Shown here: piece after piece, positions 35,797-44,221 of the stretch | How the letters are laid out: every line of letters starts with the position of its first letter | How positions within the stretch are numbered: position 1 is the first letter of the stretch | Assembly: GCF_013385635.1 (NCBI RefSeq) | Contig: NZ_JACAPR010000013.1 | Location: 186,001-250,000 of the forward strand | Direction: 5' to 3' | DNA length: 64,000 bases | DNA from: Pseudomonas gingeri | GTDB lineage: Bacteria; Pseudomonadota; Gammaproteobacteria; Pseudomonadales; Pseudomonadaceae | Position numbers and translations under genes: made by a program | Notes under the pieces: model-generated | Told to the model about the DNA's origin: nothing | What the model saw: only the letters and a program-made list of their open reading frames with translations | The model's database searches: none

Positions 35797-36055
35797 CGGC
35801 CTTCAATCGCCCGATTGAGCTACGGCCCCCTCCCCGCTGGGGTTGTCGTCTTTCAAGATACCTTTTGCCACAACCGGAAATACTCCTGATATTGTCGCTG
35901 TGGAACCGGAACACTAGTCTTCGGCTGTCGTCGTTTTTCGGCGACCGGGCTTGGAAACCCGAAGACATAGCGCACAGGCGCCCATCGGTTACAATTGCAG
36001 GCGTTTCTTTGCCCGCATTTTTTCAATGGCGGCTGTGCGCGGGAGGATTTCGGTC

Positions 36056-36403
36056 CTACCGGGTCCTTTGGCCTGTCACTGGATCATTCTGTGGAACCAC
36101 GTCTACTCCTCCGGCAGACGTTGTGTCGCCGGGTATGAACGCCCCATTCCCTTCAACCTTCAGAGTCCCCCACACAGAAGGTGTATTATAAATCACATCA
36201 TTCGCAGCGAGCGCAATATTACCCACTGTTTGAACTGGATTCATATCCAGTTTATTATTAGCAGTTGTTGGTCCCGCAGAAATATAGTAAGCGCCCTGAG
36301 GGGTTGTGTATATCAGCGTCTGATGATAAGTCATCACCCCTAACAAAGATCTGACAGGGACAAATGCAACCGATATTGAAGAACCATTTTCGGCATCCGA
36401 CAT
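36056..36403 (-). CDS. hypothetical protein, AT-rich island
   Basis: This 115-residue protein is not recognised. It starts at 36403, 8 nt after AGGAGG. Segments such as VMTYHQTLIYTTPQGAYYIS and TLKVEGNGAFIPGDT suggest a beta-rich fold, and the frame ends abruptly after PVTGQRTR, so it may be truncated. It is the last gene of a same-strand run of short AT-rich genes. Confidence 0.55.
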   Translation of the reverse strand: MSDAENGSSISVAFVPVRSLLGVMTYHQTLIYTTPQGAYYISAGPTTANNKLDMNPVQTVGNIALAANDVIYNTPSVWGTLKVEGNGAFIPGDTTSAGGVDVVPQNDPVTGQRTR

Positions 36404-36419
36404 ACGCACATCCTCCTAT

Positions 36420-36929
36420 TTATAAATTTGTTGACCTTGCAAAACAATCAACAACCCTCTCGAGTCTTTTCGGCTCGCCACCGGCCCCATACGGCCTAAA
36501 GGTAATTTGAAATAACGTATGGGATACCAGTGACTGCTCCAGCAAAAAGCCTCCGGCCATATCTTTTCTATCCGGACTATCAGCTGGGAGCTTATGATTA
36601 AAACTAGGGCCCAGAATCTCCCCCCCTTTTTTATCTGGGAGGGCTCCAGCAGCCGCCATGACTATCTCAATGTCAGAAAAAAGCATTCCTGCCGGAAAAT
36701 ATTTATTGCAAACATCCGTTAAAATATAGGTGCGCCGGGACTCCTCATTGACCATTTTTTTAAACTCGCCTTGTATCTCTTCCTTGAACTCTCGCCCCTT
36801 AATCTGAAGTTCGCCGCTACCCGCCACCTCAACCGAATCCTCATCGGACTCACGAAAAAATACAGCCCATATCAAGGCGACTGAAACAGCACAAACTAAC
36901 GCAAAGCTCATACCTCTGGTGATTTTCAT
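36420..36929 (-). CDS. hypothetical membrane-anchored protein
   Basis: This 169-residue protein has one N-terminal helix (MSFALVCAVSVALIWAVFF) and a soluble, probably periplasmic remainder. GAGGAG lies 9 nt before the ATG. No family is recognised. It is 16 bp upstream of the 36056 gene and probably co-transcribed with it; an immunity or accessory role is possible but not shown. Codon and base use are clearly more AT-rich than in the metabolic genes. Confidence 0.6.
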   Translation of the reverse strand: MKITRGMSFALVCAVSVALIWAVFFRESDEDSVEVAGSGELQIKGREFKEEIQGEFKKMVNEESRRTYILTDVCNKYFPAGMLFSDIEIVMAAAGALPDKKGGEILGPSFNHKLPADSPDRKDMAGGFLLEQSLVSHTLFQITFRPYGAGGEPKRLERVVDCFARSTNL

Positions 36930-37101
36930 TTAGAAATTCTCCTCAAACATAACCAAACCCTGGCAATTCGAAAGGGTTGAGATCTCAGACATAATTATCT
37001 CCTTTAGTCACTCCTGAAAAACATTCAACTTACCCAACCAGACAGAACCCAATACCAAGACACAACAAAAGAAAAAACCAACTCAGCGAACACAGGAGTC
37101 C

Positions 37102-37698
37102 TCAAGAAACAAAGCCCTGCCGCAACCGCGCAGCGAAATAAAACGAAACACCCCAAAAAACAGATATAACAGCAAAATAAAGAAACACCGATTTGTAATA
37201 GAAAAAATCTCGCCAAATCAGGAGTCTCTTCATCAGCTCATCAGAAGAGGCCAGTTCCCTGCCATCTTCCCCAATTATTTTCAGCGGATAAAAAGATCCA
37301 TTACCGTTCCTAAGAATAAACCCTTCAACATTTACCTTCACACGAGGGACCCTCCCCCCTAGCTCCTCAACAACTCCTGGAGCAATTCGATTTTCCGTCC
37401 GATACTCAACCCCATTGTCAGTAGTGAAAATGAAATATGGCACCTGTTTCAAGGCTAACTTTTCATCGTTTTTTGAGAACTCACCAGCCGTCCTTATAAG
37501 AGGAGCCTCAGGAGGCAGTGCCCCAGAAAACTTCTTAATATCGAAATAATTAAATATCGGCATAGACACTGTAAATATTATTGCCACCACGACAGAGAGA
37601 GATTTTATTTTATGAGCACGCCCCAACCCCTCGGCCTTTCCACGCCACATCATGCAAATAGCTGAACCCCAAGAAAGCCTAGATTTAAGCTCAACCAT
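37102..37698 (-). CDS. hypothetical membrane protein with two transmembrane segments
   Basis: This 198-residue protein starts at 37698 after GGGAG. There is a hydrophobic helix near residues 36-52 (SLSVVVAIIFTVSMPIF), a soluble middle of about 110 residues, and a C-terminal helix (SVFLYFAVISVFWGVSFYF). No family is recognised. The topology would put the central domain in the periplasm. Confidence 0.6.
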   Translation of the reverse strand: MVELKSRLSWGSAICMMWRGKAEGLGRAHKIKSLSVVVAIIFTVSMPIFNYFDIKKFSGALPPEAPLIRTAGEFSKNDEKLALKQVPYFIFTTDNGVEYRTENRIAPGVVEELGGRVPRVKVNVEGFILRNGNGSFYPLKIIGEDGRELASSDELMKRLLIWRDFFYYKSVFLYFAVISVFWGVSFYFAARLRQGFVS

Positions 37699-37765
37699 TT
37701 CCCCACTCCCTAAAAATTGAAAAAGCACACAACCACACCAGTGACGCTAACAAGTCACCTCATAC

Positions 37766-38155
37766 CTAAAGCAGCCGGTCAACCTTATAATTCATGCCAA
37801 CCGTCCCAGAGTCAACACGAACACCATCGCTATAAATTTCACACCTAAAATCTTTAATCGCACAGCTATAGCTAAAGCGCGCCTCCTTCCCCTTACTGCC
37901 AAAAAAATCATCAGGAAACATAGCGTGAGATGAAGCACCCTGGTTATCTGAGTTCTTTTCAGCGGTGTACACTTCATGCGATGCCCTTACCACATATTTT
38001 ATGTGACAGGGAGGATGCCTATTGAATTTATCCCAAGCTGTCAACTCAAGCTCCCCACAGACACCAGCTACCCAGCAAGGAGATTTACCATCCCACTTAT
38101 CGGCAGCTTGAACCGTATGAGCAAAGAGTAAAAAACACACAAAAAAAATAAACAC
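37766..38155 (-). CDS. hypothetical secreted protein, start possibly frameshifted
   Basis: This 129-residue frame has a hydrophobic leader (FIFFVCFLLFAHTVQA) but no positive charge before it and only a GTG start with a weak ribosome site. One base further upstream, in another frame, GTG AAG AAA ATC would supply the expected Lys-Lys start. A one-base indel near 38156-38160 would restore a normal signal peptide. The mature part has six Cys residues, consistent with a periplasmic disulfide-bonded protein. No family is recognised. Confidence 0.5.
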   Translation of the reverse strand: MFIFFVCFLLFAHTVQAADKWDGKSPCWVAGVCGELELTAWDKFNRHPPCHIKYVVRASHEVYTAEKNSDNQGASSHAMFPDDFFGSKGKEARFSYSCAIKDFRCEIYSDGVRVDSGTVGMNYKVDRLL

Positions 38156-38201
38156 TGATTTTCTTCACGACATCCACCACAGCCTAAGATTCAAATTTCT
38201 C

Positions 38202-38612
38202 TCAACCGCCCACTGGCAAATTCTTAAAAAATTCAATACGCCTTTCAGTTTCTTCCAGAACACAATCCACGGAGAAAATCGTCACCCACATGCTACTGCC
38301 GCCCTGTAATCCTCCAACATAGCTGCAATTCTCATCTCTATAAACTTGCCACGCACTCTGCGCTTTTTTTAATTGCTCTTTTGTTTTTCGAACGTCCTCA
38401 CTACCAACCTCCGGCAGCTTATTCAGAGCATCTCTGTAATGTGCATCAAGCACTGCATTCAAGTCTTTTAGTTTTTCCGCCTTGCACTGTGCGATTCCAA
38501 TGGAGCTATTTTGCGTCGAACATGGCTTATCATCGGCGACTGCATGCATGCAACCAGACAATCCAATCAGCATGATAGCCAGTGTCTTTTTATACGCAGC
38601 AAAATCAGACAT
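38202..38612 (-). CDS. LprI-like lysozyme inhibitor family lipoprotein (DUF1311)
   Basis: This 136-residue protein starts at 38612, 9 nt after GGAGG. A lipobox is visible (IGLSGC, Cys near residue 21). The body contains the DUF1311 pattern KPCSTQNSSIGIAQCKAEKLK, DLNAVLDAHYRDALNKL and SAWQVYRDENC. LprI-type proteins bind lysozyme or occur as immunity-like partners in the periplasm. It heads the AT-rich gene run. The 258 bp beyond it (38613-38870) contain no supported gene. Confidence 0.72.
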   Translation of the reverse strand: MSDFAAYKKTLAIMLIGLSGCMHAVADDKPCSTQNSSIGIAQCKAEKLKDLNAVLDAHYRDALNKLPEVGSEDVRKTKEQLKKAQSAWQVYRDENCSYVGGLQGGSSMWVTIFSVDCVLEETERRIEFFKNLPVGG

Positions 38613-38870
38613 ATCTACCAACCTCCAAACCTCACATAAGTCAATTGTTGTGATTTTACTTTTAGCAGTTCAAGCATTCGAGCTTAAAAATTAACCTGCA
38701 CAATCGCACGCTCATTATGCGTTGCGTCTTTATCGTTAGTTACGCCGATTACATAAAACTATCAGCGTGATGACCACTTAAAACAATCTTGCCGCCCCCC
38801 CCTTTAGTATCATCGGCTTCTCAGCTTCGTGTCGCGCCGACCGAAATACATACAATCCAGCCCCATAGAT

Positions 38871-40292
38871 TCACCGTTCCCGCAACGCCTCACTTTGGTA
38901 CTTCAACAACGGCGTCAATAGATATTCAATAATGCGCCGTTGCTCAGTCTTGATTTCAACCGAACTGCTCATCCCCGGTTCCAGCTGAATCCTCTTGCCG
39001 TCGGCCACGATCTCATGTGCACCGAGTTGAATACGGGCCAGGTAAATCAAGCCCAATTTGTCGTCCTTGACCGCATCCTGAGAAATCGACATGACCCTGC
39101 CGGCGATCGTGCCGTAGTGGGTGTACGGAAAGGCATCCAGCTTGATCTCAGCGTCCTGTCCCGGCCGAACGAAACCAATATCCCGGTTGAGAATCTGCGC
39201 ATCGACTTCCAACCCGGCATCGTCGGGAACAATCACCAGCAAGGCTTGGGCTGGCGTCACTACCCCACCGATGGTGTGCACCGCCAGCTCCTGGACGGTA
39301 CCGCTCACGGGAGCCGTCAGGTGGGTTTGCCCTTGCCGTTGCCGGGACTTGGTTTCATCACCCTGGTCCTGGGCCAGTTGCTGCTGCGCCTGGTTGAGCA
39401 GATCGAGCTGTTCACGGCGAAACTGAGCAACAGCCGTATCGATATCGTCGCGTTGCTCCTGAATGGTGGCCTGTAGCTCCTTGGCATAACTCTGCTGCCC
39501 GGCCAACTCCTGCTCTTGCTGAATGCGCGCTTGTACCTTTTCCAGGTAGGCGTGACGGGGCACATAGCTCTGCTTGAGCAAGGTCTGGTAGTCCTCCTCC
39601 TCGGCCCGGGTCATGGGCAAGGTCTGCTGCAGACTGCTGATTTTGTGCTGGGTGGTCTGCAGCTCCTGCAGGCGCTTTTGCAACTCCGAGCGCAGTCCGG
39701 TGAGTTTGCTGCGTTGCTCGTAGAAAGCGCTTTCGGCAAAGCGCTGGGTATCGCGCTGACGATCCTCACTCGCGTCCTCGACCGGCGCGACAACCGGCGC
39801 CCGGTTGGTCGTTTGTGTATCCAGCAAGGACTGGGCGCGATTGATCACCAGCATCGCGTCTATCCGAGCCGTTCTAGATTTGCTGACATCCGCCGTGGCC
39901 TCGGTCGGGTCCAGGTCGATCAGCGCCTGTCCCTGGGTCACATGCTGACCGTTATCGACCATGATTGCCTTGACGATGCCGGCTTCCAGCGGCTGGAGGG
40001 TCTTACTGTTGCCATTGGGCACGACCTTGCCTTGCGCCACGGCGACCACATCAAGCTTGCCGATAACCGACCACACCAGCGCAATAGCGAACAACGACAT
40101 CAACGCCCACATCAGGCCACGTCCAATGGGCGATGCTGGCGTTTCGAGCACCTCCAGAGCCGCAGGAAGAAATTCGACCTCGTCGCGCTTACGCTGCAAG
40201 GTGTTGCCTTGGGCTTTCTCTGCGTCAAGGGCGGCGCGAGCAATGTCGTGGTAATGCCGCAGTCGAGGGAAGAAACGATCAAGCAGCGACAT
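38871..40292 (-). CDS. type I secretion membrane-fusion protein (HlyD family)
   Basis: This 473-residue adaptor starts at 40292 (MSLLDRFFPRLRHY). A single TM helix lies near residues 55-75, then the lipoyl half (KVVPNGNSKTLQPLEAGIVK), a long coiled coil of about residues 150-310 rich in Gln, Glu and Leu, and the second lipoyl/beta-barrel half (APVSGTVQELAVHTIGGVV). It overlaps the exporter gene by 14 bp. It should bridge the ABC exporter to a TolC-like channel, which is not encoded in the window. Confidence 0.9.
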   Translation of the reverse strand: MSLLDRFFPRLRHYHDIARAALDAEKAQGNTLQRKRDEVEFLPAALEVLETPASPIGRGLMWALMSLFAIALVWSVIGKLDVVAVAQGKVVPNGNSKTLQPLEAGIVKAIMVDNGQHVTQGQALIDLDPTEATADVSKSRTARIDAMLVINRAQSLLDTQTTNRAPVVAPVEDASEDRQRDTQRFAESAFYEQRSKLTGLRSELQKRLQELQTTQHKISSLQQTLPMTRAEEEDYQTLLKQSYVPRHAYLEKVQARIQQEQELAGQQSYAKELQATIQEQRDDIDTAVAQFRREQLDLLNQAQQQLAQDQGDETKSRQRQGQTHLTAPVSGTVQELAVHTIGGVVTPAQALLVIVPDDAGLEVDAQILNRDIGFVRPGQDAEIKLDAFPYTHYGTIAGRVMSISQDAVKDDKLGLIYLARIQLGAHEIVADGKRIQLEPGMSSSVEIKTEQRRIIEYLLTPLLKYQSEALRER

Positions 40293-42450
40293 GAAGATGC
40301 CCCGTCTGATGCCGCCACAGCGAAGCATAGCGCCCGTTCTGCTCGAGCAGTTCTTCGTGGCTGCCCTCCTCGACAATGGTGCCTTTTTCCACCGTGATGA
40401 TGCGCTGAGCGATTCTGACGGCGGACAGACGGTGGGCAATGATGAACACCGTGCGACCTTTGCAGATCTTGTGCATGTTGCTGTGGATGATGGATTCCGA
40501 CTCGGCGTCCAGCGCTGATGTAGCTTCATCGAAGATCAGGATCTTCGGCTGGGTAGCCAAGGCCCTCGCAATCGCAACGCGCTGCCGTTGGCCGCCGGAC
40601 AAACCGTTGCCCCGCTCGCCCAGTTCAGTGTCATAGCCCTGTGGCAATTCCAGGATGAACTCATGGGCGCCTGCCAACTCGGCGGCCTCCACCACCTGAT
40701 CAAAGGACATGCCGGGCGCAGCAAAGGCAATGTTGTCGCGTACCGTGCCCTTGAACAACATGTTTTCCTGCAAGACCACCCCGATCTGCCGGCGCAGTGA
40801 CGCAGGGTCAAGCACCGACAGGTCCATGCCATCGATCAGCACCCGTCCACGCTCAGGCGCATAAAGGCGCTGGATCAGTTTGGTCAGGGTACTTTTGCCG
40901 GATCCGGAAGGCCCGACGATGCCAATGACGCTACCTGCCTGAGCCGTCAATGAGAGGCCACGCAAGATCTCGGGACCATCGGCCCGATAGCGAAATACCA
41001 CGCGGTCGAATACCACCTCGCCTTTGACCGGCGGCATCGAAGCTTGGCCGGCAGAGGCTCCAGACTCGGCCTTGTTGTCGAGGATATCGCCCAGTCGGGC
41101 CATCGACAGGCGCACCTGCTGGAAGTCCTGCCACAGCTGCGCCAGGCGCAGGATCGGCCCACTGACGCGACCGGAAAGCATGTTGAAGGCGATCAGTTCA
41201 CCGACCGATAGATCGCCATCAATCACCAATCGGGCACCGAACCACAGCAAGGCTGCTGTAGTGAGTTTGCTGATCAGGGATGCGACCTGGTTGGCCGAGC
41301 TGGACAGATTGGAGGCCTTGAAAGCGCTGGACACATAGGCGGCCAATTGCTCCTCCCAGCGCCGTTGCATCAAGGGCTCGACCGCCATCGACTTGAGGGT
41401 TTCTATCCCCGTCACGGACTCTACCAGGAACGACTGGTTTTCCGAGCTACGACGGAATTTCTCGTCGAGCCGGGCCTTGAGTACTGGCGTCACCAGAACC
41501 GACAACGCGACGTAGCACGGCAGTGAGATAAACACGATCAAAGTCAGCCAGGGCGAGTACGTCAGCATCACCGCAAAAAACACCAGGGTGAAGAACGTGT
41601 CCATGGCCACCGTCAGTGCATTGCCGGTGAGGAAGCTTCGGATATTCTCCAACTCTCGCACTCGCGCCACACTGTCGCCTACTCGCCGGGCCTGGAAATA
41701 GGCCAGTGGTAAACCGAGCAAGTGATTGAATAAACGAGCACCCAGCTCGACATCCACGCGGTTGGTTGTGTGACTGAATACGTAAGTGCGCAATCCCCCC
41801 AGCAATGCTTCGAACACGGAGATGGTAATCAGGCCGAATACCAGCACATCCAGGGTCGACATTGATTTGTGCACCAGCACTTTATCAATCACCACCTGCA
41901 TGAATAAGGGTGATACCAAACCGAATAACTGCAAGAAAAATGAACCCGCCAGCACTTCCATAAATTGCTTGCGGTACTTGACAATCGACGGAATAAACCA
42001 CGACAGATCAAACTTTCCACCGCCTTGCGCAAGAACAGCCCGCGAAGTAATCAGAATCAACCGGCCAGACCAAATCGCCTCAAAGTCGGTCAAACTGATT
42101 TGAAAAGTGCATTGTTGCACCTCATCGTGGAGTAACACATTATCGTTGGCGCATTTGGCCAGCACCAGAAAGCGCCCGTCGCGAAGCTCAGCTATAGCCG
42201 GCAGTGGTGTCTGTGCAAGCCGACTGATCTGGCTAGTGGTGGTGCGGGCCTTAAGTGTGATCTGCCGGGCCAGACGTACCAGGGTCAAGGCATCGATAGG
42301 CCCCGACAACCCCGACAGGTGCTTGAGGCGTTCGGTGCTGACTGCAACACCTGAAAGTTGGGCAATGACAACGAGTGAAGCAATGCCACTGTCGCCGTCG
42401 GCAGGCTCAACTCGCTGGGAGGGCGTATCTATTGTTGTTCTTCCTGACAC
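40279..42450 (-). CDS. type I secretion ABC exporter with a degenerate C39-like domain (HlyB-like)
   Basis: This 723-residue exporter has an N-terminal peptidase-C39-like domain (about residues 1-140) in which the catalytic Cys position is occupied by Ser (GDSGIASLVVIAQ), as in HlyB-type exporters that do not cut their substrate. The six-helix membrane domain spans about 165-440 and the ATPase domain shows GPSGSGKST, LSGGQRQR and ILIFDEATSALD. The probable substrates are RTX or adhesin-like proteins with C-terminal signals. None is visible in this window. Confidence 0.92.
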   Translation of the reverse strand: MSGRTTIDTPSQRVEPADGDSGIASLVVIAQLSGVAVSTERLKHLSGLSGPIDALTLVRLARQITLKARTTTSQISRLAQTPLPAIAELRDGRFLVLAKCANDNVLLHDEVQQCTFQISLTDFEAIWSGRLILITSRAVLAQGGGKFDLSWFIPSIVKYRKQFMEVLAGSFFLQLFGLVSPLFMQVVIDKVLVHKSMSTLDVLVFGLITISVFEALLGGLRTYVFSHTTNRVDVELGARLFNHLLGLPLAYFQARRVGDSVARVRELENIRSFLTGNALTVAMDTFFTLVFFAVMLTYSPWLTLIVFISLPCYVALSVLVTPVLKARLDEKFRRSSENQSFLVESVTGIETLKSMAVEPLMQRRWEEQLAAYVSSAFKASNLSSSANQVASLISKLTTAALLWFGARLVIDGDLSVGELIAFNMLSGRVSGPILRLAQLWQDFQQVRLSMARLGDILDNKAESGASAGQASMPPVKGEVVFDRVVFRYRADGPEILRGLSLTAQAGSVIGIVGPSGSGKSTLTKLIQRLYAPERGRVLIDGMDLSVLDPASLRRQIGVVLQENMLFKGTVRDNIAFAAPGMSFDQVVEAAELAGAHEFILELPQGYDTELGERGNGLSGGQRQRVAIARALATQPKILIFDEATSALDAESESIIHSNMHKICKGRTVFIIAHRLSAVRIAQRIITVEKGTIVEEGSHEELLEQNGRYASLWRHQTGHLHVAA

Positions 42451-43014
42451 AAAACTCTCCCTAAGCCTGCATGTTTGCCAGACCCTGTAACAAACCGGAT
42501 ACGCTGCCGAGATCTAAAGTCGATCAGTCGATGAAATACGCTTATAAATCAGAGTAAAAATAACGCTGCGGCTTTGTTGGCGCTGGCGCCTTGCCGTTGG
42601 AAACCGACGAAGCGTTACACTTTTTAACAGGCAATAGTGGCGCTTTCCTACTACTTTCTGTCTTGCACTAAACTTTCACTGCTCCGTTCAGCCTGGGTTC
42701 AGAATCAAAATTCAAGATGAAATTTTCACCCCTATACAATCAGCTGGAATGAATATTGCTATATTAGAAAGAAAATTTATTCTCTCAACTAAGATGAAAA
42801 AAGCATAATTCCATCAACAACGTTTCCCAATGGGGGCGGCATCGGATAGGTCTTTCAACTAAGAAGCCATTTTAGTTCGACAAAAAGTGCCGCCAGGTGT
42901 GTGCCCCTTGCACTAGGTGCGCCGGACATCAGCCGCCTCCAGCAGTGGCGATTACCAGCGCCTCACTGCCGGCAGATCAGGAATAGGGGCGGCCTGTGCC
43001 CCCTGGACCGCCTC

Positions 43015-43297
43015 CTAGCTCCACCAGCCTACAGGGCCGTAGACGCGGTCGTACCATTGGGTCTTGCGGGATTTTTGCGCGAGGTAGTCGGGGGTGTTCA
43101 TGCCGAAGACTTCCAGCGGGAAATCATCCTTCATGTCCAGGAGCCAGAAGTCGGGGAAGAACTCGCACTCGGCGGCGTCGTAGCGCAGTGGTTTTTCGAA
43201 GCTGCGGCCTGCGTCGGTCAGCTTTTTCTCCAGGGTGGATTCATAGTCGGAGTCCAGTGGTATCCAGCGCTCGCTGATGGTAAGCGTCCAGCGAAGT
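43015..43297 (-). pseudogene. C-terminal fragment of a DUF1173-like integrative-element protein
   Basis: On the minus strand the frame reads SERWIPLDSDYESTLEKKLT, then FEKPLRYDAAECEFFPDFWL, MKDDFPLEVFGMNTPDYLAQ and YGPVGWWS before TAG at 43015-43017. This resembles the C-terminus of DUF1173 proteins carried on integrative and conjugative elements, from memory. No start or N-terminal part remains. The 42451-43014 stretch upstream of the exporter is AT-rich near the promoter and holds no supported gene. Confidence 0.5.
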
Positions 43298-43314
43298 CAC
43301 CTATCCGATCCCAG

Positions 43315-43368
43315 CGATAAGGGTGATGGTCTCCACTTAAAAATACGTGGACACCATCACCCTTATCG
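43315..43368. repeat. 22-bp near-perfect inverted repeat at an insertion-element boundary
   Basis: Arms 43315-43336 and 43347-43368 match at 21 of 22 positions around a 10-nt spacer. It lies exactly between the DUF1173-like fragment and the IS66 tnpA start, so it probably marks the end of the element, perhaps two abutting ends. Confidence 0.6.
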
Positions 43369-43379
43369 TCAGGATTACC

Positions 43380-43703
43380 ATGCGCTAAAGAACTTCTTAT
43401 CCCAAACCCTTTAACGCCCAAGTCGTCCAGGAATGCCTGCAACCCGGTGTTTCGATGGCCAGCGTAGCTTTGCGCCACGGCATCAACGCCAACCTAGTTC
43501 AAAAGTGGATACCTGCCTATCGTGATCATCAGCCGCCGGCGTTGCCCGCTTTCGTCCCGATGAAACTAGAACCCAGAACTCAGGCCGATCAGCAAACAGC
43601 TGTCAGGATCGAGGTGCCTTTCGGACAGCAAAAGCTCACCGTGAAGTGGCCGTCCTCAGATCCTGAAGGATGCGCTCGTTTTATCCGTGAGCTTGCCCAG
43701 TGA
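43380..43703 (+). pseudogene. IS66-family tnpA, broken at codon 3
   Basis: The reading ATG CGC TAA is followed in frame by RTSYPKPFNAQVVQECLQPG, ALRHGINANLVQKWI and, at the end, SSDPEGCARFIRELAQ, which is the small IS66 accessory protein TnpA. The stop at 43386-43388 replaces an expected Lys codon (AAA to TAA). The rest of the frame is intact to 43703, so only a late internal start could yield protein. Confidence 0.75.
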
Positions 43704-43792
43704 TCCGCATCGACGCCATCTGGCTTGCCACCGAGCCCATGGATATGCGCGCCGGTACCGAGACCGCGCTGGCTAGGGTGATCGCAGTGTTC
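43700..43792 (+). pseudogene. IS66-family tnpB, truncated N-terminal fragment
   Basis: The GTG at 43700 overlaps the tnpA stop by 4 bp, the normal IS66 arrangement. The frame reads IRIDAIWLATEPMDMRAGTE and TALARVIAVF, then diverges after about 43792. The transposase gene tnpC is absent. The element is therefore an inactive left-end fragment. Confidence 0.75.
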
Positions 43793-43800
43793 AATCACGC

Positions 43801-43975
43801 AGAACCGCAAATAGTCCCAAAACGAATGACGTGAATCTGCGAGGTCAGGCTCGTGGGTATGGCGGTAAAGAGAAACGACGCATTTTTCACAGGAGCATTT
43901 CCGATCTGCAGGAGATTTCCCTTCGATAAATTTGGTGCTCTGCTTCATCGCCGCCAGAACGTCACTTGTCGTCAT
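43801..43975 (-). pseudogene. possible truncated hypothetical gene abutting the IS66 fragment
   Basis: A minus frame starting near 43975 reads MTTSDVLAAMKQSTKFIEGK and later SFWDYLRFCVIEH, then runs into the antisense of tnpB. The N-terminal 58 residues look protein-like, the remainder does not. It may be a gene cut by the insertion. The rest of 43976-44221 shows nothing supportable. Confidence 0.35.
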
Positions 43976-44221
43976 CTTTATTTCGATCTCTCTTTGCTCT
44001 GTGATTGAAGGCCTGCCTCCATGCCACACAAAAGTGGCACAGAGAAAATCTTACACAACGTCCGCTCCCGAGCTTTCAGCCCTCTGAATGACTGAGCGCA
44101 TCGCAGCGATCGCAGAAATAATCCATATGTATCTATTGACTTAAAAATGATTCAGATGAATTATCAAGTCAAGCCATCACCCCCAAGTCGCCATTCCGGC
44201 AGGCACCCGAGGAAAATAATA

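Noticed and set aside
35790..35860. Minus-strand stretch containing GTAGCTCAATCGG, reminiscent of a tRNA D-arm
   Set aside because: No matching acceptor, anticodon and T arms could be folded around it, and the T-loop GTTCGA sequence is missing.
37025..37216. Minus-strand 63-codon hydrophobic frame
   Set aside because: It overlaps the C-terminal helix region of the 37102 gene in another frame; hydrophobicity comes from the AT-rich antisense composition.
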